Shown here piece after piece: positions 8,784-17,472 of a stretch of DNA of 64,000 nt (positions within the stretch are counted from its first letter, which is position 1; every line of letters begins with the position of its first letter). Both the position numbers and the translations under genes were made by a program. The notes under the pieces were generated by a model. The model did not search any database, was not told where the DNA came from, and was given only the letters and a program-made list of their open reading frames with translations. The stretch comes from Humitalea rosea (GTDB taxonomy: Bacteria > Pseudomonadota > Alphaproteobacteria > Acetobacterales > Acetobacteraceae), in the NCBI RefSeq assembly GCF_003253705.1, contig NZ_QKYU01000006.1, positions 108,153 through 172,152 of the forward strand, given 5' to 3'.

Positions 8784-9836
8784 ATGGAGTATCGCAATCT
8801 TGGCCGCAGCGGGCTGAAGGTCTCGCCGCTCTGCCTCGGCACCATGATGTTCGGCGGCGCGACCGATGAGCCGACATCGGCGCGCATCGTCGATCGCGCC
8901 CGCGAGCAGGGCATCAACTTCATCGACACCGCCAATGCCTATAGCGCCGGCCGGTCGGAGGAGGTCGTCGGCCGCGCCATCCGCGGGCGCAGGTCGGAAT
9001 GGGTCCTGGCGACCAAGCTCGCCAATGCGGTGGGGCCAGGGCCGAACGACCGCGGGTTGTCGCGGCGGCACATCCAGATGGCGGTGGACGACAGTCTGCG
9101 CCGCCTGGGCACCGAGACGGTCGATATCCTCTATCTGCACAAGGAGGACCACGCGACGCCCTTGGCGGAAACCGTCGCCGCCATGGCCGATCTGCTGAAG
9201 GCGGGGAAGATCCGCTATTTCGGGCTGTCGAATCACCGCGCCTGGCGGGTCGGGGAAATCTGCCGCCTCAGCGATGCGGCGGGGATCGGGCGGCCCGTGG
9301 TCAGCCAGCCTTACTACAACGCGCTCAACCGGATGCCGGAGGTGGAACATCTGCCGGCCTGCGAGTATTTCGGCCTTGGCGTGGTGCCCTACAGCCCGCT
9401 CGCGCGGGGGGTGCTGACCGGGAAATACGCGACACAGGCGCCGCCACCGAGCGATTCGCGCGCCGGCCGCTCGGACCGGCGGATCATGGAAACGGAGTGG
9501 CGGCCGGAAAGCCTCGCGATCGCGCAGACCCTCCGCGAGCATGCCGAGGCGCGGGGCATCACCGCCGGGCAATTCGCCGTGGCCTGGGTGCTGAACAACG
9601 GCATCATCACCGCCCCCATCGCCGGGCCACGGACCGAGGCGCAGTGGGAGGAGTATGTCGGCGCCCTGGCCTACCGCTTCACCGCGGAGGATGAGGCGCT
9701 GGTGGATGGGCTGGTCCCGGCCGGGCACCCCTCGACCCCCGGCTACAATGATCCGGCCTTCCCGCTGGAGGGCCGTACGCCGCCCGGCTCGCATGTGCCG
9801 AAGACCGGGCCTCGGCTTGAGCGGGTGGGACTCTGA
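8784..9836 (+). CDS. Aldo/keto reductase
   Basis: A 350-residue NAD(P)H-dependent aldo/keto reductase. The catalytic tetrad is visible: Asp48 and Tyr53 in FIDTANAYSAGR, Lys78 in ATKLAN and His119 in LYLHKED. GKIRYFGLSNH and the C-terminal cofactor loop APIAGPRTEAQWEEY are family-typical. Length and the LGRSGLKVSPLCLGTMMFG start place it with the YajO/YghZ-like bacterial AKRs, which are broad-specificity enzymes. A GGGGGAT site precedes the ATG. It follows the TetR gene by 23 bases and may be co-transcribed with it. Confidence 0.92.
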   Translation: MEYRNLGRSGLKVSPLCLGTMMFGGATDEPTSARIVDRAREQGINFIDTANAYSAGRSEEVVGRAIRGRRSEWVLATKLANAVGPGPNDRGLSRRHIQMAVDDSLRRLGTETVDILYLHKEDHATPLAETVAAMADLLKAGKIRYFGLSNHRAWRVGEICRLSDAAGIGRPVVSQPYYNALNRMPEVEHLPACEYFGLGVVPYSPLARGVLTGKYATQAPPPSDSRAGRSDRRIMETEWRPESLAIAQTLREHAEARGITAGQFAVAWVLNNGIITAPIAGPRTEAQWEEYVGALAYRFTAEDEALVDGLVPAGHPSTPGYNDPAFPLEGRTPPGSHVPKTGPRLERVGL

Positions 9837-9845
9837 CGCCGGGCG

Positions 9846-10190
9846 TTACGCGGCGGCTTCCGTGACATGGGGCTCGATGGCGCAGGTGATCCGCCCGCGT
9901 TCGATCGGACCGCAAGGGTACGAAAAATCGGTCGAGATTGCCTACCGCTCCGGCCGGCAGGTCATGCAGCACCATCAGCGCATGCGTCTCGGCGAAGCAC
10001 AGTTGCAAGGCCTGCGCGACCCAGCCCTCGGGTCGCATCCGGTCTTCGGGACTCACGTTCCACAGCACGCAGGTATTGCAGCCCTCGCTGCAACTGCCCG
10101 AGCGCCTCGCGCTTGGGCAGACCAAGGCCCTCATTGAATTTGTGCGGGATCTCGTCGGGCGTGCTTGGCCGCGGCAGCCGGCCGGGCGGG
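9846..10190 (-). pseudogene. Possible decayed gene remnant; otherwise unassigned 350-base gap
   Basis: Between the aldo/keto reductase and the Bug receptor gene no intact gene is convincing. On the minus strand, protein-like segments occur in three successive frames: DEIPHKFNEGLGLPKREAL, then CNTCVLWNVSPEDRMRPEGW and LQLCFAETHALMVLHD, then SYPCGPIERGRITCA ending EAAA-stop at 9846-9848. The order is consistent with one short cysteine-containing protein broken by two frameshifts. I do not recognise the family. Sequencing error or chance open frames in GC-rich DNA could give the same picture, so the call is weak. Confidence 0.22.
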
Positions 10191-11147
10191 CTATTCCGTC
10201 GGGTTGATGCTGCGCAGCAGAACAGCCTTCTGCGCGATATCGGCGGCCAGGCGGCGGCCGAAGGCCTCTGCGCCCGTATGGTAGATTGCGGGCTGCAACG
10301 CCCGCCGTATGGCGGCGCGATAGACCTCATCCTCGGCCGCGACGGCACAGGCCGCCTCCAGCAGCGCGATGCGATCCGCCGGCGTGCCCTTGGGCGCCAT
10401 CAACCCGCCGAAGCTGGTGGGGGCGACATCAAAACCCTGTTCGATCGCCGTGGGCACATCCGGAAAGGCCGGGTTGCGCGTGGTGTCGAACACCGCCAGC
10501 AACCGCATGTCGCTGCGGCCGGAGGCGGAGGCGAGCACGATGGCCGCCAGATCGAGCCTGCCGCCCAGCACATCCGTCATCACCGCGGCATCGCCGCGAT
10601 AGGGCACATGGGTGATGGCCACCTCGGCCGCGCGCGACCATTGCAGCATGGCCAGATGCGGGATGGAGGCGATGCCGAGCGTGCCATAGGTGAGGCTGCC
10701 CGGCGCGGCTTTGGCGGCGGCGACGACATCGGCCAGGGAATGGAAGCGCGAGTCCTGGCGCACCGCGATCGCCTGGCCGTTCGAGAACATCTGGCAGACC
10801 GGCACCAGGGAGTCCGAGTGCAGCCCGGAGTTCGGCTGTGTCACCGGCAGCACCGACAGCACCAGCGCCGGCACGAAGGCCAGGGTATAGCCATCCGGCG
10901 TGGCGCGCGCCGCCACCGCGGTGCCGACCGCGCCGGCCGCGCCATCGCGGTTCACCACCACCACCGGCTGGCCGAGCCGCTGCGCCAGCACCGAGGCCAT
11001 GGCGCGGGTCATCAGATCCGTGGCGCCGCCGGGCGGGTAGGGGTTGATCACCTGGATGGGGCGGGAGGGATAGGCCTCCTGCGCCAGGGCGGGGTGAAGA
11101 CAGGCCAGGCCGAGCGCGACCGTGGCAAGAAGCTTGCGTGGGCTCAC
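10191..11147 (-). CDS. Bug/TctC-family receptor (cluster 2, next to ring-cleavage genes)
   Basis: A 318-residue Bug-family periplasmic receptor. It has an ordinary Sec signal (RKLLATVALGLACLHPALA), mature start YPSRPIQVINPYPPGGATDL, VVVVNRDGAAGAVG, TPDGYTL and THVPYRGDAA. Translation starts at a GTG at 11147, supported by an excellent AAAGGAGG seven to eight bases upstream; no better ATG exists. It lies 58 bases downstream of the VOC dioxygenase-like gene on the same strand, so the operon reads hydrolase, dioxygenase, receptor. The likely ligand is an aromatic or ring-fission carboxylate, by inference from these neighbours. Confidence 0.9.
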   Translation of the reverse strand: MSPRKLLATVALGLACLHPALAQEAYPSRPIQVINPYPPGGATDLMTRAMASVLAQRLGQPVVVVNRDGAAGAVGTAVAARATPDGYTLAFVPALVLSVLPVTQPNSGLHSDSLVPVCQMFSNGQAIAVRQDSRFHSLADVVAAAKAAPGSLTYGTLGIASIPHLAMLQWSRAAEVAITHVPYRGDAAVMTDVLGGRLDLAAIVLASASGRSDMRLLAVFDTTRNPAFPDVPTAIEQGFDVAPTSFGGLMAPKGTPADRIALLEAACAVAAEDEVYRAAIRRALQPAIYHTGAEAFGRRLAADIAQKAVLLRSINPTE

Positions 11148-11205
11148 TTTGTTTCCTCCTTTGGTTCCGGCCGGTTCGCCGGGATAGGGTCAGGGCCGCA
11201 CGGCG

Positions 11206-12192
11206 CTATTCCTGCAGGATGACCGCATCGGCCCAGGCGCAGCCGGTATTGGGCCAGGGGCCAGGCATTGGGTCCGGGGCGCGCACGCCGCGCGCCGCGG
11301 CCTCCACGGCCAATGCGCGCATCCGGGCCCGCGCCTCGGGCGGCAGATGCAGCCGCTCATGGCCCCAGAGGCTCGGCCCGTCATGGGTTTCGTGCGGCGC
11401 CCAGGTCGCAGGGTCGATGACGCGGGCGCCCCAGCCATATTCGACGAAAAAGCCGGAGGGGCTGTTGGCGTAGAAGGAGGTCATGTGGTCGTTGGTGTGG
11501 CGGCCGAGGGTATAGGCCAGCCGCCCCTCCTCCAGCGCCGCCAGATCATGGCCCTGGCCGACATCGTCGAGGCTGCCGAGCTCGACCATGAAGTGATGCA
11601 GCCCGGACCGGCCGGAGCCCACCATGGCGAAGCTGTGGTGCCGCCCGTTCACGTGGAAGAAGTAGAGCGGGTAGGGTGTGCGCGACCAATCCGTCACCCC
11701 GAAGCCCAGGATGTCGCGGTAGAAGGGCAGCAGCGCCTCGGCATCCGCGACATGCAGCACGGCATGCCCCATCCCCAGCGGCCCGGTCCGGAAGCCGGTG
11801 ATCGGCCGGCCCGGCATGAAGGGCGTATCGGCCAGGGCTGGCCCCCAAAAAACCTCCAGCGCTGTCCCCTGGGGGTCCTGGAAGGCGATCAGCTCGGTGA
11901 CCTGGCGTTCGTCAGCAAGGCGCCGCGAGCCGCGTGTGACGGGCGTGCCCGCAGCCTCCAACCGCGCTGCCAGGGCATCGAGCGCCGTGGCATCGGCAAC
12001 TTCCCAGCCGATCACCGCGGGACTGCCGGTATTCGCGACGATCAGTCGCTGCCGCCGGTCATCCATGCGGAAGGCACGCAGGCCACCGCCCCGGTCCACG
12101 CGCTGCATGCCGAGCAGCCGCGTCGCGAACCCGTCCCAGTCATCCGGGCGGTCGGAGCCGACGACCATGTAGCCAAGGGCGGTGATGGCCAT
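11206..12192 (-). CDS. VOC-family protein, type I extradiol dioxygenase-like
   Basis: A 328-residue two-domain vicinal oxygen chelate protein resembling 2,3-dihydroxybiphenyl 1,2-dioxygenase (BphC). The C-terminal domain carries candidate Fe(II) ligands His143 (MGHAVLHV), His200 (GLHHFMVE) and Glu251 (FFVEYGW). Second-shell residues known from BphC are also present: GRHHSFAM at 184-190 and HTNDHMTSFY at 232-241. The N-terminal domain is degenerate, as usual. It would open a catechol ring next to the hydroxyls. AGGAGG lies seven bases before the ATG at 12192. The gene is two bases downstream of the fumarylacetoacetase-like gene, and the two enzymes suit consecutive steps. Confidence 0.87.
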   Translation of the reverse strand: MAITALGYMVVGSDRPDDWDGFATRLLGMQRVDRGGGLRAFRMDDRRQRLIVANTGSPAVIGWEVADATALDALAARLEAAGTPVTRGSRRLADERQVTELIAFQDPQGTALEVFWGPALADTPFMPGRPITGFRTGPLGMGHAVLHVADAEALLPFYRDILGFGVTDWSRTPYPLYFFHVNGRHHSFAMVGSGRSGLHHFMVELGSLDDVGQGHDLAALEEGRLAYTLGRHTNDHMTSFYANSPSGFFVEYGWGARVIDPATWAPHETHDGPSLWGHERLHLPPEARARMRALAVEAAARGVRAPDPMPGPWPNTGCAWADAVILQE

Positions 12193-12194
12193 CA

Positions 12195-13046
12195 CTAATC
12201 CTCCTGCACCACCGGGTTGCGCAAAATGCCGATGCCGGAGATCTCGACCTCGGCGACGTCGCCAGGCTTCATCCACAGCGGCGGTGTCCGCTTCATCCCC
12301 ACGCCGCCCGGCGTGCCGCTGACGATCACATCGCCGGGCAGCAAAGGCAGGATGGTGGAGATGTAGGCGATCAGGGCAGGGACGGGGGTGATCATCAGAT
12401 CCGTCGTGGTGTGCTGCACCATTTGGCCGTTCAGCCGTGTCTCGAGGGTCAGGGTGGAGGGATCGGGGATCTCATCGGCCGTGACCAGCCAGGGCCCGAA
12501 CCCCCCGGTGCCGGCAAAGCTCTTGCCGGCCAGGAACTGGCTGGTGTGGCGCTGCCAGTCACGGATGCTGCCTTCATTGTAGCAGGCGTAGCCCGCGACA
12601 TGCGCCAGCGCCTGTGCGGGCGCGATATGCCGGCCGGCGGTGCCGATCACCACGGCGAGCTCCCCCTCATAGTCGAAATCGGTCGAGACATGCGGGCGCA
12701 CCAGCGGCGCGCCATGGCCGACCTGGCTGCCGGCGAAGCGGACGAAGAGCGCGGGCTTCTCAGTGACGGTGCGGCCGGTTTCGGCGACATGGTCGCGATA
12801 GTTCAACCCGACGCAGATGATCTTGTCGGGGTCGGGGATCACCGGCAGCAGGCGCAGCCCCGCCAGCGGAAAATCCACGGGGGCGGTGGCGGTCGCGCGC
12901 GCCTCCGCCAGCAGACCGGCCGCCAGCAGGCCGCGCAGCCCCGTCGCCCGGCCGGCAAAGCGCGGGGTCAGATCGACCACGCCATCGCCGGAGACGATCC
13001 CGAAGCCGGGCTGGTCGTCGGGGTAGAGGAACGAGATGAGCTTCAT
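12195..13046 (-). CDS. Fumarylacetoacetate hydrolase-family protein
   Basis: A 283-residue FAH-fold enzyme, the length of the short bacterial acylpyruvase and 2-hydroxyhepta-2,4-diene-1,7-dioate isomerase type. Conserved parts are KIICVGLNYRDH at 75-86, FDYEGELAVVIG (metal-binding Glu127 and Glu129) and the C-terminal GDVIVSGTPGGVG. Such enzymes hydrolyse C-C bonds of, or isomerise, ring-fission products, which fits the adjacent extradiol dioxygenase-like gene. The ATG at 13046 overlaps the stop of a 35-codon upstream ORF (ATGA), so its translation may depend on that ORF. A GGAG lies in the same overlap region. Confidence 0.9.
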   Translation of the reverse strand: MKLISFLYPDDQPGFGIVSGDGVVDLTPRFAGRATGLRGLLAAGLLAEARATATAPVDFPLAGLRLLPVIPDPDKIICVGLNYRDHVAETGRTVTEKPALFVRFAGSQVGHGAPLVRPHVSTDFDYEGELAVVIGTAGRHIAPAQALAHVAGYACYNEGSIRDWQRHTSQFLAGKSFAGTGGFGPWLVTADEIPDPSTLTLETRLNGQMVQHTTTDLMITPVPALIAYISTILPLLPGDVIVSGTPGGVGMKRTPPLWMKPGDVAEVEISGIGILRNPVVQED

Positions 13047-13150
13047 GAAATCTCCGGGCTCCGGGGCAATGGTGGTTGGGGGAGGGGCGCGCGCCCGGCA
13101 GCCCGCATCGTCCGGCGCCAGTTGCGCGGGGTGTCGGGTCTGTTGCCCAT
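13043..13150 (-). CDS. Short upstream ORF (35 aa) coupled to the FAH-like gene
   Basis: An ATG at 13150 is preceded by a strong AGGGGAGAAC and opens a 35-codon frame whose TGA overlaps the ATG of the FAH-like gene by ATGA. The peptide begins MGNRPDTPRNWRRTMRAAG and is basic and proline-rich, with no recognisable domain. The ribosome-binding site and exact stop/start overlap suggest a translated leader that delivers ribosomes to the next gene, or a small protein. It has no run of a single amino acid codon that would indicate classic attenuation. Conservation in relatives is unknown. Confidence 0.45.
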   Translation of the reverse strand: MGNRPDTPRNWRRTMRAAGRAPLPQPPLPRSPEIS

Positions 13151-13185
13151 TCTTGTTCTCCCCTCGTGTGTGGGTTTCGTCGCCG

Positions 13186-13935
13186 CTATGGCTTGCCGGG
13201 CTCGTCCGGGTCCAGCGCCTCGGAAATGGCGGCCAGCGCCCGTTGCATGGTGGTTTCGTAGTGCCGGCCAAGTGCCGCCACCGCCGCATCGGCGTCCCGC
13301 GCCAGTGTCGCCGCGGCGATGGCCCGATGTTCGCCGACCACGTCACGGGCATCGGTTGGTACGGCGGGCACGCTCAGCCGGCGGTAGCGATCGCTCTGCG
13401 AGAAAAGCGTGGCGCGGAACCGCAGCAGCCACTCCGAGCCGCAGGCCGCGAGCAGGGCCAGGTGAAAGCGTTCATGCGGCACCGCCCAGGCCTCGTTTGG
13501 CACCAGGGGATCGTCGGCGCGGCGGGAGGGGGTCGCGCAAAGCGTGTCGAGTGCCGCGCGGATGCCATCCTCCCAGGCTGCATCGCCCCGGTCGATGGCG
13601 CGGCGCAGGGCCAGCCCCTCGATGTCAACGCGGGTGCGGGTGACGTCCCGGAGGTCGGTGATGCTGACCGGACTGGCCCGGAAGCCTTTCTGGTCCTCGA
13701 TCTGCACCAGCCCATCGGCGGCGAGGCGCGACAGGGCCTCCCGCACCGCGGACAGGCTGACGGCCAGGGCGCGCGCGATCTCGGTCGGCCGCAGCCTCTC
13801 GCCCGGCGCGATGCGGCAGCCGAGGATTTCGGCGCGCAGTCGGTGGAAGACCGCCGAGGTCAGGCTACGCACCGGCGGTGCGCCCAGCATGGCGGGGGGA
13901 TCCCAGGCGATATCGGTGAGGGGCGGACGCGGCAT
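13186..13935 (-). CDS. GntR-family regulator, FCD subfamily
   Basis: A 249-residue regulator with an N-terminal winged helix (SLTSAVFHRLRAEILG; GERLRPTEIARALAVSLSAV; REALSRLAADGLV at about 24-83) and an all-helical FCD ligand domain. The latter shows TRVDIEGLALRRAI, FHLALLAACG and EHRAIAAATLARD, with histidines and an aspartate placed to bind a metal and a carboxylate. It lies upstream of, and co-directional with, the short ORF, FAH-like, VOC and Bug genes, so it probably controls that set. An AT-rich inverted repeat 37 bases upstream of its ATG is a candidate autoregulatory site. Confidence 0.9.
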   Translation of the reverse strand: MPRPPLTDIAWDPPAMLGAPPVRSLTSAVFHRLRAEILGCRIAPGERLRPTEIARALAVSLSAVREALSRLAADGLVQIEDQKGFRASPVSITDLRDVTRTRVDIEGLALRRAIDRGDAAWEDGIRAALDTLCATPSRRADDPLVPNEAWAVPHERFHLALLAACGSEWLLRFRATLFSQSDRYRRLSVPAVPTDARDVVGEHRAIAAATLARDADAAVAALGRHYETTMQRALAAISEALDPDEPGKP

Positions 13936-13971
13936 GCAGCGGAGCCTAGGGCCCGGCCCGGGAGCGGCGCA

Positions 13972-13996
13972 AGAAAAAATCGATTATCTTTTTTCT
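13972..13996 (-). promoter_or_regulatory. AT-rich inverted repeat upstream of the FCD-GntR gene
   Basis: AGAAAAAA (13972-13979) and TTTTTTCT (13989-13996) are perfect 8-base inverted arms around TCGATTATC. This is a striking AT island in GC-rich surroundings, 37 to 61 bases upstream of the GntR start, suited to a promoter with an operator. It is also downstream of the acyl-CoA dehydrogenase gene on the same strand, so it could contribute to termination. The remaining bases from 13997 to 14174 hold no gene I can support. Confidence 0.4.
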
Positions 13997-14174
13997 GAGC
14001 GTCCGGAGCGGGGTGTCCGACCATCCATCCCGGTCATCGCCCCCTGGCCCCGGGCGGGCGCGGCGCCGTCATAGACGCCCGGGGCGCGCGACCTCATCAC
14101 CGAGAGTCGCGACGACGCCGCCGGGTCCATCCGCATCCGCACCGCAACCTGCCCCATGACGCGCAGCGGGCGTC

Positions 14175-15341
14175 TCACTTCACCTCGCGCAGCGCCCGAC
14201 GCGCGATGGCCATGCGATGCACCTCGGTCGGGCCTTCGTAGATCCGCATCAGCCGCACCTGCTGCGCGAAAAGCTGCAACGGCAGTTCCTTCGTCATCCC
14301 CATGGCGCCGAAGGCCTGCATGGCGTGGTCCACCACCTCCTGGACCATCTCCGTGGCGAAGACCTTGATCATCGAGGCTTCGTTGCGGACGTCTCCGCCC
14401 GCATCCAGCTTGGCGGCAGCGGACATCACCATCAGCCGGCAGGCGTGGATCCGGATGGCGGCATCGGCAATCCACCATTGGATCGCCTGGCGGTCGGCGA
14501 GAGGCACGCCGAAGGTCACGCGCTGCTTGGCATGCACGCTCATCATCTGCAGCGCCCGGCTGCTGATGCCGACGCAGCGCGCGCCCAGCTGCAGGCGCCG
14601 CACGTTCAGGCGCAGCTGCATCGGCACGTAGCCGCGACCGAGTTCCCCCAAAATCTGGCTTTCCGGCAGGCGGCATTCGTCGAAGACCAGCTCATAGGTT
14701 TGCCTGCCGCCGATCATCGCGATCTCGCGCTCGATGATGAAGCCTGGCGTGCCGCGATCGACAAGAAAGGCCGTCATGCCTTCCTCGCGCTTGCCCTCGC
14801 CGGTACGCGCCATGAGGATGATGAAGTCGCAATAGGGAACCCGGCTGACCCAGATCTTGCGGCCGTTGATGACCCAGTCGCTGCCCTCCTTGCGGGCGCG
14901 GGTGATCATGCCGGCCGGGTCGCCACCGGCACCGGGCTCGGAGATCGCGATCGCGGATTTCGCGCGGCCCTCGGCATAGGGCTTCAGATAGCGCTCCCGC
15001 TGATCGGCGTTCGCCGCGGCCATCAGCATATGCAGGTTGGGGCTATCCGGCGGGAACTCGAAGGGGACGATGGTGCGCGAGACCTCCTCCTCCACCAGCA
15101 TACGCGCGACGGCGGGCAGGTTCGCACCCCCCATCTCCTCGGGCACATCGAGGCCCCAGAGGCCAAGCTCACGGCATGTCGCGAGGAGCGGTGCCTCCTC
15201 CTCCTCCGTCAGCGCGTATTTCCCGCCCGAGGCCTCACGCGCCAGGATGACCGGCTCCAGCGGCATCAGATCCCGCTCGACGAATTTCGCGACCAGCTCC
15301 TGCAACATCCGATGTTCTTCGGATGCGGTGGCGTTTGTCAT
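14175..15341 (-). CDS. Acyl-CoA dehydrogenase
   Basis: A 388-residue FAD-dependent acyl-CoA dehydrogenase. AISEPGAGGDPAGM and INGRKIWVSR mark the middle beta domain and flavin contact. MRIYEGPTEVHRMAIARRAL at the C-terminus holds the usual catalytic glutamate (IYEG) and FAD contacts. The enzyme would form a trans-2-enoyl-CoA and pass electrons to ETF. I prefer the ATG at 15341, which has AGAGGAAG about nine bases upstream, over the in-frame ATG at 15362. It lies 32 bases after the ADP-forming acyl-CoA synthetase gene and is the last gene of that operon. Substrate chain type is not evident. Confidence 0.93.
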   Translation of the reverse strand: MTNATASEEHRMLQELVAKFVERDLMPLEPVILAREASGGKYALTEEEEAPLLATCRELGLWGLDVPEEMGGANLPAVARMLVEEEVSRTIVPFEFPPDSPNLHMLMAAANADQRERYLKPYAEGRAKSAIAISEPGAGGDPAGMITRARKEGSDWVINGRKIWVSRVPYCDFIILMARTGEGKREEGMTAFLVDRGTPGFIIEREIAMIGGRQTYELVFDECRLPESQILGELGRGYVPMQLRLNVRRLQLGARCVGISSRALQMMSVHAKQRVTFGVPLADRQAIQWWIADAAIRIHACRLMVMSAAAKLDAGGDVRNEASMIKVFATEMVQEVVDHAMQAFGAMGMTKELPLQLFAQQVRLMRIYEGPTEVHRMAIARRALREVK

Positions 15342-15373
15342 GGACCAGACTTCCTCTCTCATTCTTCGCAGGC

Positions 15374-17470
15374 TCAGCCGCGCGCGATCAGCCCGTCAAC
15401 GGCCACGACGCCCTGCCCCTCGGGGCGGATGAAGAGCGGATTGATCTCCGCCTCCTGGACCGCCGGGCTGTCGATGCAGGCGAGCAGCGAGAGGGCGCGG
15501 ATCGCGCTTGCCAGCGCCGCGACATCGCCGCGCGGCAGGTTGCGGAAGCCGCGCAGCATGCGCAGCTCCGGCAGTTCCTCGATCATCTCCCTCGCCGTCG
15601 CCAAGCTCACCGGCGCGAGGCGGACGCAGAAGGATCGCCGCAGCTCCGCCAGCACGCCACCCATGCCCAGCATGATGATCGGCCCCACCTCCGGATCGCG
15701 GCGGAAGCCGAGGATGACCTCGGCGAGGCCGTGATGCATGGGTGCGACCAGTGCGCCGCGCAGCCTGGCCGCGGGGAAGGTTTTGCGCGCCATCGCCAGC
15801 ACGTCGCGGACGGTGTCCTGGATCGCATCGGCGCCGGTGACATTGAGGCGCACGAGCCCCGCCTCGGTCTTGTGCAGGATGTCGGGGGAGAGGATCTTCA
15901 CCACCACCGGCCCCTCGATGCCCGCTGCTTCCTCGGGTGAGGTTATGATGCGGCTGCCCGGGCCCTCGATGCCGAGGTCTGCGAATACCGCGCAGGCCTC
16001 CGCCTCATCGAGCGTGGTCGCGACACTCGCCGCCAGGCGCTCCGCGGCACTCCGCCACAGCGCGGGCGGGATCGTCTCGGGCGCCGCCGGGGCGCGCCAG
16101 TTGAGGAAGGCATGCAGCGCATCGGCGCAGGATTCCGGCGTGCGGAAGCCGGCGACATCGGCGTCATCCAGGATGCGCAAGGCCGCATCCGCCTGCGGTG
16201 CGGCGAAGACGGCGATGGGCTTGCTGCCGTCATAGACGTCCAGGATGTTCTCATTGACCTGGGTCGGGCGCAGCCGCGCCGTGCTGCCCAGCACCGCCAC
16301 CACGGCATCGCAGTGCTCGGAGGCGACAAGCTCTTGCAGCACCGTCGTGTAATGCCCGCGCCCGCCGCCCATCGGCAGGTCGATCAGCGGTGAATCGCCC
16401 AGCATGATGCCTTGTCCGGCCAGCCGTGCCTGCATTTCCGGCGACGGGCCCACCACCTCATCGCCCAGGCTGCCGAGCCGGTCCACGATCATCGCCGCAC
16501 CGCCGCCGGTGCCGGTGATGACGGAAACACGCCGGCCCTTCGGCGGGCTGCGGCCCATCACCAGCCGCGGCAGTTCCACCAGCGCCTCCAGCGTATCCAC
16601 GCGCAGGATGCCGTTCTCGCGAAAGAAGGTCGCGGCCAGTTCATCCGCGCCCACCATCGCCCCGGTATGGGAGACGGCGATGCGGCGTCCCACCTCGGAC
16701 CGGCCGAGCTTGTAGACGATCACCGGCTTGCCGAGCTCATGCGCCCGCCGCGCAGCCCGCGCCAGGTTCGGTGCATCGCGCAGCGTCTCCAGGAACAGCA
16801 GGATGACGCGCGTCGCTTCATCCTCCACCAGCATCTCGGTGATCTCACCGATGCCGAGGTCGCTTTCATTGCCCACCGAGACGAGCTTGGAAAACGCATG
16901 GCCACGCGCCATCGCGCGGGTCAGCAGCGCGCCCATCATGCTGCCGGATTGCGAGGCCACGGCGATGCCGCCGGCGGGGATCGTCTCCGCCTCCACCGCC
17001 GCATTGTTGGTGATCGGGACGCCATCGGTGACGTTCACAAGGCCGAGGCAGTTCGGCCCGATCAGCCGCAGTCCGCCCGCGCGGGCCATGGCGACGATGT
17101 GGTCCTGCGCCGCGCGCCCTTCGGCGCCCATCTCGGCGAAGCCCGCGGAATAAAGGGTCGCGACCTTCACCCCCTGGGCGATGCAGCCGGCAATCGCCTC
17201 CGGCACCGCCGCCGCCGGCACCATGATGAAGGCGTGATCGATCGGACCGGGTGCGGCGCGGATGTCGGGATAGGCGGTCTCGCCCATGATCTCCGACCGG
17301 CCCGGGTTGATCGGCAGGATGCGGCCTTTGTAGCCGGCCTTCTGCAGCACGCGCTGGGCGCGGGAGTTGTTCTTGGCCTGGTCGGGCGTGGCGCCGATCA
17401 GGGCGATGGCGCGGGGGCGGAAGATCGCCTCGGCGATTTCGGCCAAGCGTGCGGGCATCGGCTGGTCCAT
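15374..17470 (-). CDS. Acetate--CoA ligase (ADP-forming)-family acyl-CoA synthetase
   Basis: A 698-residue fused alpha-beta acyl-CoA synthetase (NDP-forming). The N-terminal CoA-binding Rossmann domain begins RPRAIALIGATPDQAKNNS. The succinyl-CoA-ligase-like domain includes LIGPNCLGLVNV and the likely phosphohistidine in AVSHTGAMVGADELA near residue 267. The C-terminal ATP-grasp domain contains GPVVVKILSPDILHKTEAGL and ends near AEINPLFIRPEG. It would convert a carboxylic acid, ATP and CoA to acyl-CoA, ADP and phosphate. It is two bases after the crotonase stop and upstream of the acyl-CoA dehydrogenase, so the operon activates an acid and feeds it to beta-oxidation-like steps. Confidence 0.92.
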   Translation of the reverse strand: MDQPMPARLAEIAEAIFRPRAIALIGATPDQAKNNSRAQRVLQKAGYKGRILPINPGRSEIMGETAYPDIRAAPGPIDHAFIMVPAAAVPEAIAGCIAQGVKVATLYSAGFAEMGAEGRAAQDHIVAMARAGGLRLIGPNCLGLVNVTDGVPITNNAAVEAETIPAGGIAVASQSGSMMGALLTRAMARGHAFSKLVSVGNESDLGIGEITEMLVEDEATRVILLFLETLRDAPNLARAARRAHELGKPVIVYKLGRSEVGRRIAVSHTGAMVGADELAATFFRENGILRVDTLEALVELPRLVMGRSPPKGRRVSVITGTGGGAAMIVDRLGSLGDEVVGPSPEMQARLAGQGIMLGDSPLIDLPMGGGRGHYTTVLQELVASEHCDAVVAVLGSTARLRPTQVNENILDVYDGSKPIAVFAAPQADAALRILDDADVAGFRTPESCADALHAFLNWRAPAAPETIPPALWRSAAERLAASVATTLDEAEACAVFADLGIEGPGSRIITSPEEAAGIEGPVVVKILSPDILHKTEAGLVRLNVTGADAIQDTVRDVLAMARKTFPAARLRGALVAPMHHGLAEVILGFRRDPEVGPIIMLGMGGVLAELRRSFCVRLAPVSLATAREMIEELPELRMLRGFRNLPRGDVAALASAIRALSLLACIDSPAVQEAEINPLFIRPEGQGVVAVDGLIARG

Positions 17471-17472
17471 GT

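Noticed and set aside
13997..14174. Small minus-strand frame after the acyl-CoA dehydrogenase
   Set aside because: No ribosome-binding site and shadow-like Arg/Gly composition.
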